Origin: CANKHA01 sp963750965
GTDB taxonomy: Bacteria > Pseudomonadota > Alphaproteobacteria > Rhizobiales > Xanthobacteraceae
DNA length: 64,000 nt
Direction of reading: 5' to 3'
NCBI GenBank assembly: GCA_963750965.1
Contig: CAVVSK010000022.1
Location: 186,001 to 250,000, forward strand
Numbering within the stretch: the first letter of the stretch is position 1; every line of letters begins with the position of its first letter. This document shows positions 1-7,485 of this stretch, one piece after another. The translations under genes were made by a program, and so were the position numbers. Under the pieces are notes generated by a model. It worked only from the letters and a program-made list of their open reading frames with translations. It was not told the origin of the DNA and ran no database searches.

Positions 1-1393
1 TTAGCGCGTCGCACCACCGGCGTCAGCCGGGGATTTCGAGCGCCCGCGGCCCGGTGTGCGCATGAAACCCAGGCTTGCGATCTGGTCGGGATTCGACTGC
101 GCGCGGCCTTCTCCATGTCCATTGCGCGGCTGCTGCTGCCGGTTCGGCCCATGGCCGGGATAGGGCGGACGCTGCCTGCGGCGGCCCTTGCCGGGCCGTT
201 GACCACCACCGGCATCCGCTTGCCGCGGGGTCTGCCGTGACGGTTGTATCGGCGCGGAGCGCCGGTCGCTGCGCCGGTCGCTGGAGGGGATGGTAGATCC
301 GGATCAGCCGTTCGATGTCGCGCAGGAACGGAGCTTCGTCGCGCGAGCAGAAGGAGATTGCGATGCCCTCGGCGCCGGCGCGCGCAGTGCGGCCGATGCG
401 GTGAACGTAGCTCTCTGGGATGTTCGGCAGGTCGTAGTTGATGACGTGGCTGACGCCGTCGACATCGATGCCGCGCGCAGCGATATCGGTCGCCACCAGA
501 GTGCGAACGCGGCCCTCGCGGAAGGCGGCGAGCACGCGCTCGCGCTGGTTCTGCGACTTGTTGCCGTGGATTGCTTCGGCGGCGATCCCGCCCTTGTTGA
601 GCGCGCGCACCACCTTGTCGGCACCATGCTTGGTACGGGTAAAGACCAGTGCACGATTTACCGTCTCGGCGCGCAGGATTTCCGACAGCACGTCCGATTT
701 GGCGCCGTGGTCGAGATGGATCACCCGCTGGTCGATACGTTCGACCGTCGTGGCCCCGGGCGTCACCGCGACCTTCTGCGGATTCTTCAGCATGTGAGCG
801 GCGAGCTCGGCGATTTCCTTCGGCATCGTGGCCGAAAACATCAGCGTCTGCCGCTGGGAAGGCGTCTTCGCGACGATTTTGCGGATGTCATGAATGAAGC
901 CCATGTCGAGCATGCGGTCGGCTTCGTCCAGCACCAGCACTTCGACGCCGTTCAGGCGCAAAGCATTCTGCTGCATGAGATCGAGCAGACGGCCAGGCGT
1001 GGCCACCAGGATATCAAGACCATTCATCAGATCGCGCACTTGGCGGCCCATCGGGACGCCGCCGATGGCGAGCGCGGTCTGCAGGCGCAGATGGCGCCCA
1101 TAGGCGCGGAAGCTATCGAGGATCTGCCCGGATAATTCGCGCGTGGGGCTTAGCACCAGCACACGGCAGGTCTTCCGTTCTGCCCTGACCGGGTTCGCGG
1201 CGAGGCGGTTGAGGATCGGAAGCGCGAAAGCGGCGGTCTTGCCTGTGCCGGTCTGCGCGATGCCAATGATATCTGCGCCCGTCATCACAAGCGGGATGGT
1301 CTGGGTCTGGATCGGGGTGGGAGTAACGTACTTCTCTTCGGTGAGGGCACGGGTAATGGTTTCGGCAAGGCCGAATTCAGCAAAAGTAGTCAA
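1..1393 (-). CDS. rhlE: DEAD-box RNA helicase, RhlE-like (frameshifted near the C-terminus)
   Basis: ATP-dependent RNA helicase of the RhlE group, which remodels RNA and ribosome precursors in the cytoplasm. Visible motifs are the Q-motif PTPIQ (residues 25-29), Walker A AQTGTGKT (46-53), VLDEAD, the SAT motif in MFSATM, and HRIGRTARAG of motif VI. The first ATG at 1393 opens directly on the family N-terminus. Around positions 287-297 one extra base throws the basic C-terminal tail out of frame. Reading past it restores an Arg/Gly/Gln-rich tail typical of RhlE that ends at TAA on bases 1-3, for a protein of about 463 residues. The helicase core is intact whichever tail is used. The frameshift is probably a sequence error. 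Confidence 0.9.
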
Positions 1394-1664
1394 TGAACAA
1401 GCTTTCTGTCGGGCGAATCGCGCCCTGCGTTCTGCGAACGCAAAGAGCCGCGGGTCGCGGGGTTAAGACATCCCCGCGTGGCTGGGCTGTCGGGTGTTAG
1501 GAGAAGCCGGATAATGGGGCCGAAAACCGCTTATTGATTTTCGTTCACGCGGCCCGGGACTGACCTCGTTGGAGGCCGATAGTCCGGCGACGCACTGCAT
1601 ATGGCACGCCACTGCGGTCTTTTCAAGGCCGCATCGGTGCCAGGAGACGACCATGGTTAGCGCA

Positions 1665-1961
1665 TTACGGGATACCGCAGCCGTCGATTGAATCCTCGCA
1701 GTATTCCTTCTTCAAGGTCCAGCGAATGCGCGGATCGGGATCAGAGCCGACATAAACGCCGTTCACATAGACATCGTGCGCCGGGTTGGTGCTGTAGGGT
1801 GACCCATAGCGCACGACGCGCTTCGGGGTCTTCGCCTTCTTCGCCTTGTGCGTGGTGGTCTGTTCTTTGGAATAGCTCTGCGCCTGGGCCTGCTGGCCGG
1901 CGCCGAATGCGAGCGCAGCGGCAGATACCGCCAGCGCTGTCGCGGCAACGATGATCTTCAT
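1665..1961 (-). CDS. Small secreted hypothetical protein
   Basis: A 98-residue protein with a clear signal peptide (MKIIVAATALAVSAAALAFG, cleavage probably after AQA). A Lys/Thr-rich linker and a C-terminal half with two cysteines (EYCEDSIDGCGIP) follow. The C-terminal segment 'GSPYSTNPAHDVYVNGVYVG' looks like a short structured domain. The ATG at 1961 is chosen because GGAG lies just upstream and the signal peptide starts there; an upstream in-frame ATG would add a few residues. It is probably periplasmic. I do not recognise a named family and assign no function. It stands alone, 270 bases from the helicase start. Confidence 0.7.
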   Translation of the reverse strand: MKIIVAATALAVSAAALAFGAGQQAQAQSYSKEQTTTHKAKKAKTPKRVVRYGSPYSTNPAHDVYVNGVYVGSDPDPRIRWTLKKEYCEDSIDGCGIP

Positions 1962-2100
1962 TGCAGTCTCCATCCGGTGTCGCCCAAGCAAATGTCGGTT
2001 CGCTTCCGGGGCAATTCAAGTCAGCGGAGTTGACCGTGGCGTTTCGCGCCGGAGTCGGTCGCGCGGGCTGCATAGTTACGCCCGCGACACAGCGCCGCGC

Positions 2101-2154
2101 CTAAAGAAAATTGACCAGCACAAAGGCGAAGATGAATGCGTTGATCGGAGTCAT
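2101..2154 (-). CDS. Candidate 17-residue hydrophobic micropeptide
   Basis: Reading MTPINAFIFAFVLVNFL then TAG. The ATG is preceded by GGAGGAAG at six bases, one of the strongest ribosome-binding sites in the window. The product would be a single short hydrophobic segment, long enough only for a marginal membrane helix. No homologue is known to me. The support is the strong Shine-Dalgarno and the clean hydrophobic composition; the length makes chance quite possible. Confidence 0.3.
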   Translation of the reverse strand: MTPINAFIFAFVLVNFL

Positions 2155-2432
2155 CGACTTCCTCCGTTTTGATATTCCGATTAGTCAACCCAGAAGCGGG
2201 ACGTTTGCTCCGGGCGTGGTGGCGCTTAGCGCCGCAAGAAGAAAGTGCGAAATGCCGGGCCGCCCGTGGACTACAAAACTAAGAGCAATTCCGGCAGCTA
2301 AATCATCAAGATATTCGATTTTATTAAGGTATTTGTTCCGTGCCCCCAGCCGATCCCCGCGGGCCGAGACATTGCCAACGCTGACATTTAGCAGCAAATG
2401 TGGTGGTATCGCACCGCCGTTGGGAGGCTCTG

Positions 2433-2549
2433 ATGGTATTCCGCCAGGGCCGGAAGCAGCAACCGGTAGATTTGGTGGGCTACGGGTTTTGGCTCTCCGT
2501 CCTAATCGTTATCACGGGCTGGTTCTGGTATCTGATCTTTGTGTACTAG
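2433..2549 (+). CDS. 38-residue single-pass membrane protein
   Basis: A short gene whose ATG lies seven bases after GGGAGG. The product begins with a basic, glutamine-rich segment (MVFRQGRKQQPVDLVG) and continues into one strongly hydrophobic aromatic helix (FWLSVLIVITGWFWYLIF), ending VY at TAG. The positive-inside rule puts the N-terminus in the cytoplasm. Size, ribosome-binding site and charge/helix layout are those of a real bacterial small membrane protein. Part of the DNA (CCGCCAGGGCCGGAAGCAGC) resembles the conserved loop of SRP RNA, but the coding reading explains the stretch better. Function unknown. Confidence 0.55.
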   Translation: MVFRQGRKQQPVDLVGYGFWLSVLIVITGWFWYLIFVY

Positions 2550-2980
2550 CGCGCCCTAAAAAGTGCCGTCCTCAATGCGCGTATAGGCCGGCGTGTTCCC
2601 ATTCCCGACCTTGATCTAAGTCCTGGCGGCCTGTGCGGTATTGGCGCATCGACGCACTTTGATACGTCCTCAAGGCCGAGCCGCTGGCGTGAGCAAAGCG
2701 CAGCTGATTACGCTTACCTTGCGCAAGCCTATTGGCTGCAGTGGTGTGCATAGCTGTGTTTGTTTGGCGTTACCGAATCCGCCGTCGGCTTGCCTCCGTC
2801 ACGGCCGCGTTTTTAGCTGTATCGGCTCCGGAGCACGGCTCTTTCCTATGGGCCGGACACCAGCCAGAATTCGGGAAACCAAGTCTTTTAATCACGCTTT
2901 ACGCCAAAATTTTCCCGTGCTTAAAAATCCCTTGGGTTGATGGCGGACGACTATGCTTGTTGGGTCACAACGGGGACGTC
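2550..2980. other. Intergenic stretch without a supported gene
   Basis: 430 bases of lower G+C than the flanks. Open frames run through it (one is the upstream extension of the next gene), but none has a plausible ribosome-binding site, signal peptide or recognisable sequence. It probably carries the promoter of the secreted-protein gene that follows; no clear -35/-10 pair was found. Confidence 0.4.
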
Positions 2981-4009
2981 ATGAAACGCGTACTTGCTTC
3001 CGCTGCCTTGCTCGCCTTGTCCGCTTCCCCTGCCGCCGCTCTGACGTTGTGGCAAGGCGATATGTTTGTCACTGCCGTCAGCGAAACCAATCCAGGCACC
3101 TCATGTAAAAAAGTCGACGTGGCCGTCGGTGATTTCTTCCGCGCCGTATTCCGCCCTAAGCATTTAGCGGGCAATGGAAAGAATGACCTTCTGTCATTTG
3201 TTGGAGCTCAAAACGCGGTTCAACTTTTCCCCACTACACCCGCAGGCGGTACGCTGAATGGCGCGACCGCGGGTACCACCCGCATCATTTACGGCTCGGC
3301 CGGATTCCACAAGTTCACCGACGTCGAGTTCAGCGGGACGACCGTCACACCGGCTGAGCCGTTAGCAGATACCCCGACGGTCGCGATTGAGATCACCATT
3401 AAGGACGTTTTCAGCACAAACGCAGCTAGGCCGTCCGGCTGCAACGCGACCTATGCCGGCAGCCTAGCCGCTCGGGTGTCTGGCAATCTGCTCGGGATAT
3501 GGGCGACGGGGAACGCGGGCTCACTGGCGAGCGCGGGAGAGATCCAGACCTTCACGGAGGATACCTCCGGCGGCATTCACTACATCGGCAACACCAACAT
3601 CCCGATGACGACATCGGAAGAGTTTACGCTGTCGGTCAAGATGCGGAGCAAGCCTGGCCAGGCAGCGCGCAACCTGATCTTCGAAGTGTTCCTCTCACCG
3701 ACCCAAACAGGCAACAAAATCGCCGGCATCGTCTCGCTGTCGGATGGAGGCAATACCTTCCTGGCGGCCAGCCCTGGCTTCGTCGCAACATCGATCACGC
3801 CGACGTCACTCGGGGATGGATGGTGGCAGATCGACGTAGTCTTTACCGCGCCGGTACCGCCGAACAATGCGATCAACGCATTTTTTCTCCTGCATCACCC
3901 GACCAATGGCGATAGCTATATCGGCGACGGTGCTGCCGGCATCCAATTCGAAAATGCCAAGCCTGACGGTGAACGATCCTTAGGCTTAGCTTGGGGACGC
4001 GCTTCATGA
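2981..4009 (+). CDS. Secreted protein with C-terminal phage-type carbohydrate-binding-like domain
   Basis: A 342-residue protein. The ATG at 2981 is chosen because it starts a textbook signal peptide (MKRVLASAALLALSASPAAA); the open frame extends further upstream without support. The N-terminal half (about residues 21-160) contains a cysteine pair and beta-rich sequence I cannot place. The C-terminal half has the layout of sugar-binding modules common in phage tail proteins and bacterial surface proteins: 'LGDGWWQIDVVFTAP' followed by 'SYIGDGAAGIQFENAKPD', which parallels the 'SYTGDGTSGIYIWGAQLE' signature of those modules. Likely exported and possibly glycan-binding. It precedes a LecA-like secreted protein on the same strand, which fits a surface-adhesion role. 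The domain call is by eye. Confidence 0.6.
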   Translation: MKRVLASAALLALSASPAAALTLWQGDMFVTAVSETNPGTSCKKVDVAVGDFFRAVFRPKHLAGNGKNDLLSFVGAQNAVQLFPTTPAGGTLNGATAGTTRIIYGSAGFHKFTDVEFSGTTVTPAEPLADTPTVAIEITIKDVFSTNAARPSGCNATYAGSLAARVSGNLLGIWATGNAGSLASAGEIQTFTEDTSGGIHYIGNTNIPMTTSEEFTLSVKMRSKPGQAARNLIFEVFLSPTQTGNKIAGIVSLSDGGNTFLAASPGFVATSITPTSLGDGWWQIDVVFTAPVPPNNAINAFFLLHHPTNGDSYIGDGAAGIQFENAKPDGERSLGLAWGRAS

Positions 4010-4126
4010 GACTAACGTTAGAATCCGATCGGTGCCGCCACGTTCTAACCGTTTGCACGGGCACCAGCCAAAAGGTAGATGCATCTCTGGGTAGGGTGGT
4101 GCAGTGATCCCAGGGGAGGACTGAGT

Positions 4127-4609
4127 ATGTTCCTCAAGAATGGTTACGCTTTGATTCTGCTTTTGGCCATGTTTGCCGCAGGTGGCGCACATGCACAGGA
4201 GAGGGGCTGCACAACAGGCCGCGCATCCATTCCGGGCAACGCTGATTGGACGCAGATTTCGCCGAATGTCACGGCACGACATGTTCTTGTATCGGTGCGA
4301 ACCAAGGGAACCTGGCATTTTTGTCCGCACAGCTGTTCAAGCGATGCCGGCGGCATTACCCAAAATCCGCCCACTGTTTCTGATGTTAAGCTTCTCGTGC
4401 TCCCGACAGCCACGGTCGGCACGCTGATTGGGAAGATCGGTACGGACCCGCAAATACGAAAATTAGGAGCGAGCGCTGCGTTCGTCGCCTGGGCAGATGG
4501 TCCGCTCTACGGCAAGATGAACGACCTGGATTCTTATCACGACAACAGCGGCAGCATCGATGTTACCTACGAGATCTGCCCCGCAGCCATTGTCAGTCCT
4601 TCGAAGTAA
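4127..4609 (+). CDS. Secreted LecA (PA-IL)-like lectin-domain protein
   Basis: A 160-residue exported protein. The ATG at 4127 follows GGGGAGGA and begins a signal peptide (MFLKNGYALILLLAMFAAGG, cleavage near AHA-Q). The mature part resembles the Pseudomonas galactophilic lectin LecA/PA-IL: 'VGTLIGKIG' (residues 97-105) matches the lectin's 'GALVMKIG' strand. 'NDLDSYHDNSGSIDV' (132-146) matches its calcium/galactose loop 'NDVPGTYGNNSGSFSV', keeping Asp133 and Asn140 with Asp139 replacing an Asn. Four cysteines (28, 66, 70, 151) could form disulfides. LecA-like domains bind galactosides through calcium; whether this one does is inference. Longer upstream starts lack a ribosome-binding site. 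Confidence 0.65.
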   Translation: MFLKNGYALILLLAMFAAGGAHAQERGCTTGRASIPGNADWTQISPNVTARHVLVSVRTKGTWHFCPHSCSSDAGGITQNPPTVSDVKLLVLPTATVGTLIGKIGTDPQIRKLGASAAFVAWADGPLYGKMNDLDSYHDNSGSIDVTYEICPAAIVSPSK

Positions 4610-4835
4610 GGAACGGCTCAGCTAGCAGGATTGACCTGGATCACCGCGGCGGGCTTTTTGCACGGGTAATGTGAGCATGTCGTGAGCGGTGCTCATCTTC
4701 TCAAAGTGGTTTGCGCGAATACAGCCTTTTCCTGGTTGAAGCTGCACAACACGTGCGCTAGGCCCAGCTTCGCTCCCCTCTGTTCCGACCGACGCAACGA
4801 CCCAAACTCCTTGGGTCCCCGGCAGATATTTGCGG

Positions 4836-5402
4836 TCACATCCAGCCTTCCAACTGCAATGCGCGACAGAGTTGATCGGTTGCGTCGCGGACGTCTGGTG
4901 CCTTGTCACTCTTTTGCGCCTGCATCAGCAGCTCTGCGGCGTGCTGCCACACCCGCTTCGATTTCCGAGTTTCCGGCAGCCCCATCATCAGCGCTGCAGC
5001 CTGCCGCAAGGTCGCAATCGTCGTCCCGTCGCGCAGCGTGAGCGGATAGGCGAGCGGGCGATTCCACCCGCTAGGCTTGCGTGTTTTTTTCGCCATCGCG
5101 TTGTAGTCCGGCTGCCTGACCGGCTTGGGGGGCGGGACGGGGGTTCCCGGAGGTTCCAAACCCGGCCACCATCGCGGGTCGTTAAAGGCGCTATCCGGTT
5201 GTTCCTCCCATCGCGCGGCGGCAGTCCAGCAGACCACTGCGGCCGCCAGCACGCATAGCGCGACGATCGGAAGTGGCGACCAAGCTGTGTGAGAAGCATC
5301 CTTGTATAAGGCGACGAAGAGCAGGACGAGGCCACTCGCAAACAGTACGGCTCCCAAGCCGCTCATTGTGGATCGCTGTCTAAGCCGTTCCAGAAGAACC
5401 AT
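4836..5402 (-). CDS. Hypothetical membrane protein with two transmembrane helices
   Basis: A 188-residue protein. The ATG at 5402 is preceded by GGAG at nine bases; other starts lie a few codons either side. Two hydrophobic segments near the N-terminus (around 'LGAVLFASGLVLLFVAL' and 'LPIVALCVLAAAVVCW') are followed by a proline-rich linker. A soluble C-terminal domain of about 100 residues ('TTIATLRQAAALMMGLPE ... ELLMQAQ') ends the protein and looks helical. No family recognised. It faces away from the lectin gene and towards it at the 3' end. Confidence 0.6.
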   Translation of the reverse strand: MVLLERLRQRSTMSGLGAVLFASGLVLLFVALYKDASHTAWSPLPIVALCVLAAAVVCWTAAARWEEQPDSAFNDPRWWPGLEPPGTPVPPPKPVRQPDYNAMAKKTRKPSGWNRPLAYPLTLRDGTTIATLRQAAALMMGLPETRKSKRVWQHAAELLMQAQKSDKAPDVRDATDQLCRALQLEGWM

Positions 5403-5638
5403 TCGGTACGCTCCGACTACCACGCGCAGGAAGAACCATTAAATCGGAAAACGAAATCGTCTTTCGGACCGCCGAGATCAGTCAGACGGAGCGTGTATTT
5501 ATCGGAATCCTGAATTGTTGCGCGCTTCCGTCCATTGGAACTCGACATTGAGGCTCACGCTGAAGACGGGGGTTCACGCAGGCTGGGGTTGGTACCCTGT
5601 GGTACCCGGCACGATTAAGGGGTCGTGCCGGATATTGT

Positions 5639-5713
5639 TGGCTCCCCGGGCCGGATTCGAACCAGCGACCAACCGGTTAACAGCCGGTTGCTCTACCACT
5701 GAGCTACCGGGGA
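5639..5713 (-). tRNA. tRNA-Asn (GTT)
   Basis: The minus strand gives a full cloverleaf: acceptor TCCCCGG pairing with CCGGGGA, D-arm GCTCAGTGGTAGAGC, anticodon loop CTGTTAA with GTT, T-loop GGTTCGAATCC, discriminator G and an encoded CCA. It is 75 bases including CCA and lies 95 bases downstream of tRNA-Cys on the same strand. Confidence 0.97.
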
Positions 5714-5808
5714 ACGACGCGCGGCATGCCGTGATGTATCCCGGCATATAACAAAGCCGTCCCGCCATTGCAAAGCATGGTCGGACGGCCCGCTGCGACA
5801 AGAATAGG

Positions 5809-5882
5809 TGGAGGCCACGCCCGGAATTGAACCGGGGTACGCGGATTTGCAGTCCGCTGCGTCACCACTCCGCCACGTGGCC
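5809..5882 (-). tRNA. tRNA-Cys (GCA)
   Basis: Cloverleaf on the minus strand: acceptor GGCCACG pairing with CGTGGCC, anticodon loop CTGCAAA with GCA, T-loop GGTTCAATTCC, discriminator T and encoded CCA; 74 bases. Its 5' half plus three flanking bases is duplicated exactly at 7258-7302, so this gene looks like an integration target that kept a complete copy. Confidence 0.97.
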
Positions 5883-5885
5883 TTG
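5841..5885. repeat. 45-bp direct repeat, copy 1 (inside tRNA-Cys)
   Basis: Exact match to 7258-7302 in the same orientation. It covers the anticodon arm, D-arm and 5' acceptor strand of tRNA-Cys plus three flanking bases. The matches stop abruptly on both sides, as expected for attachment-site core sequences. Confidence 0.85.
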
Positions 5886-6149
5886 AGGGGGCGTTACCTA
5901 TAGGCTTTCAGGCACTTATGCAATCGCGGTGTCATTGCCTGTGCCACGTTCTGAATGGCCATCCGCAGGCTCGTTCTGAATAGATGTTCCTGCCGCGTTC
6001 GCGAGGCGGTGGGCGCGGCGCTTCCGGGTGACGGAGCCGGCCCTTACGGATTAGCGCATAGAGCTTATCGGCACTGCGGGGGGTTCGCCCCTGGACACCA
6101 TTCCTTTCAAAACGAGAGTAATCTCAGGCGCGACCCATAGGAGGCAACA

Positions 6150-6755
6150 ATGACCGAGCGTGATCACAATGGGATTTCCGCGCGGCTGTGGAGGCTCCCT
6201 GGCCAGTTGTTGCTGGCGCTGATCAATGCCACGGCGATCCTGGTGATCGTCGCTACGATTCTTGCTCTCGTCGCGATTGCACGCATCAATCATTTTGCCG
6301 GGAACATCGTTGCGACGATGACCGAGGCCGTACTGTCTAAAGTGGATCTGCCGTCGAAAGATGTGCTGGCGAATATCCGAGAGTTGACCGGAGAAGTCCG
6401 CGCGCTTGGTAACTCCCTCCGGGAGATCAGGACAGGAGAAAACCCAGTCCTCCAATCCGAGATCGTGCGACTGAAGGACTCACTTACCGCCCTAAGCACA
6501 AGCGTTGACCGACTTCGAAGCTCGAGATCGATCCTCACCGACGAAGTGGCTGCGCGTTTTGGCGAGACGATCACCCAGACGCTGATGAACCTGAGGGATT
6601 GCCGCTCCAGCGTTGGCGCAAATGGCAGCCTCGCTGACCTCAAAACTGAAGCGATAAGACCAAGCAGCGACGAAGCCAGCGTCGCGCGCGACAGGTTCAA
6701 AAAGTTGCGCCAGCGTGTTGGCGGTGAGCCTCCCAGCGGGGGAGCTTATTGGTAA
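6150..6755 (+). CDS. Membrane-anchored coiled-coil hypothetical protein
   Basis: A 201-residue protein. The ATG at 6150 follows AGGAGG at six bases. A cytoplasmic N-terminus of about 18 residues leads into one long transmembrane helix (roughly 19-44). A heptad-rich, probably coiled-coil region follows (about 60-130: 'IRELTGEVRALGNSLREI', 'IVRLKDSLTALSTSVDRL') and then a basic tail. Such proteins often oligomerise at the membrane, but no family is recognised. It sits between the two copies of the tRNA-Cys repeat and converges with a 53-residue membrane protein gene, overlapping it by ten bases at the stops. Confidence 0.7.
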   Translation: MTERDHNGISARLWRLPGQLLLALINATAILVIVATILALVAIARINHFAGNIVATMTEAVLSKVDLPSKDVLANIRELTGEVRALGNSLREIRTGENPVLQSEIVRLKDSLTALSTSVDRLRSSRSILTDEVAARFGETITQTLMNLRDCRSSVGANGSLADLKTEAIRPSSDEASVARDRFKKLRQRVGGEPPSGGAYW

Positions 6756-6907
6756 CCCACCATCGCTTGCGAGGCCGCTCTGGTCTCAATGTTCTGAGTA
6801 CGGCCTTCGACGTTTGTCCGCACGACAAGGAAAGCCATTAAACTCACGGCCACGGTGATGCCTCCGAGCAGAAATCCTAACAGGCGTAGGCTATTAATAT
6901 CTGCCAT
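6746..6907 (-). CDS. 53-residue single-pass membrane protein
   Basis: The ATG on bases 6907-6905 is preceded by GGGGAGAG at a usable distance. The product starts MADINSLRLL, continues with a hydrophobic helix (LGFLLGGITVAVSLMAFLVV) and ends in a polar tail (RTNVEGRTQNIETRAASQ...). The hydrophobic helix, ribosome-binding site and normal codon use support a real small gene. It converges with the coiled-coil membrane protein gene, sharing ten bases at the 3' ends. Both lie inside the tRNA-Cys repeat-bounded segment and may be its cargo. Function unknown. Confidence 0.6.
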   Translation of the reverse strand: MADINSLRLLGFLLGGITVAVSLMAFLVVRTNVEGRTQNIETRAASQAMVGYQ

Positions 6908-7032
6908 ATCTACACTCTCCCCTGATCACTTTGCTATCGGGTCAAGGTCATTTCGGCGCGGCTGACGTTCGTCGTATTCGGGATCTAAGAAGCGTCCACC
7001 TTATGATGCACACTAATGCCATGGCGGCGTTG

Positions 7033-7076
7033 CGGGCCATTGCACTAAGGTGCACGGGCCATTGCACTAAGGTGCA
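7033..7076. repeat. Perfect 22-bp tandem duplication, each unit a small hairpin
   Basis: Two identical head-to-tail 22-bp units (7033-7054 and 7055-7076). Each contains the dyad TGCAC-TAAG-GTGCA, a five-pair stem with a four-base loop. It could be a paired protein-binding site or a replication-slippage product. No gene start is close enough to decide. Confidence 0.8.
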
Positions 7077-7257
7077 GGGTCGGAGAAAGGGTGATTAGCC
7101 AATCGGCTACGCGCAAACTGCTGCCGGAAACGCACCCAATTTATGCCGCCGCTTCCACGCCGTAGCCATTCTGAATGACTTGCTAAGCCTTTGATTGGCT
7201 TAACCCGGCTTTCGCCCAGTTTTTTCAGAATGCGCGTTGAGGAAATTGAGGAATCAG

Positions 7258-7302
7258 GCGGATTTGCAGTCCGCTGCGTCACCACTCCGCCACGTGGCCT
7301 TG
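7258..7302. repeat. 45-bp direct repeat, copy 2: orphan 5' half of tRNA-Cys
   Basis: Identical to 5841-5885 and in the same orientation, but followed by neither the T-arm nor the 3' acceptor strand, so it is not a functional tRNA. It is the expected scar of site-specific recombination at tRNA-Cys. No integrase gene lies between the copies. Confidence 0.85.
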
Positions 7303-7485
7303 TTGGAAATCGGGCGCTGGAGCTCCAAGTGCCGCGTCTTCCCGACGTGTCCGCTTACAGGAGCCACCTGCCGGGCACAACGTCTAACGCGCCGCCAGAC
7401 ATAGGTTTTCGGGCCCTGGCGCTCGCGCTGCGCTTGCCTTTTAGACTCCCTTGCCGCAGAAGAGCCGCGCCTATCGGAGGTATAG

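Larger units (their letters stand above)
6908..7485. other. Non-coding stretch holding repeats and an attachment-like site
   Basis: No supported coding region. It holds a perfect 22-bp tandem duplication with hairpin potential (7033-7076), the second copy of the tRNA-Cys half (7258-7302), and the leader of the methyltransferase gene at 7486. Confidence 0.6.

Noticed and set aside
2425..2500. Resemblance to the SRP RNA (ffs) apical loop
   Set aside because: The loop is offset by an indel, no long pairing arms were found, and a 38-codon gene with a strong ribosome-binding site explains the bases.
2732..2980. N-terminal extension of the secreted protein gene
   Set aside because: It would bury the signal peptide, lacks a ribosome-binding site and starts at a rare TTG.
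4622..4909. 95-codon minus-strand frame between the lectin and the membrane protein gene
   Set aside because: It looks moderately protein-like but has no ribosome-binding site, overlaps the neighbouring gene, and matches no family I know.
7033..7076. CRISPR repeat
   Set aside because: Only two adjacent copies without spacers, and no cas genes in the window.
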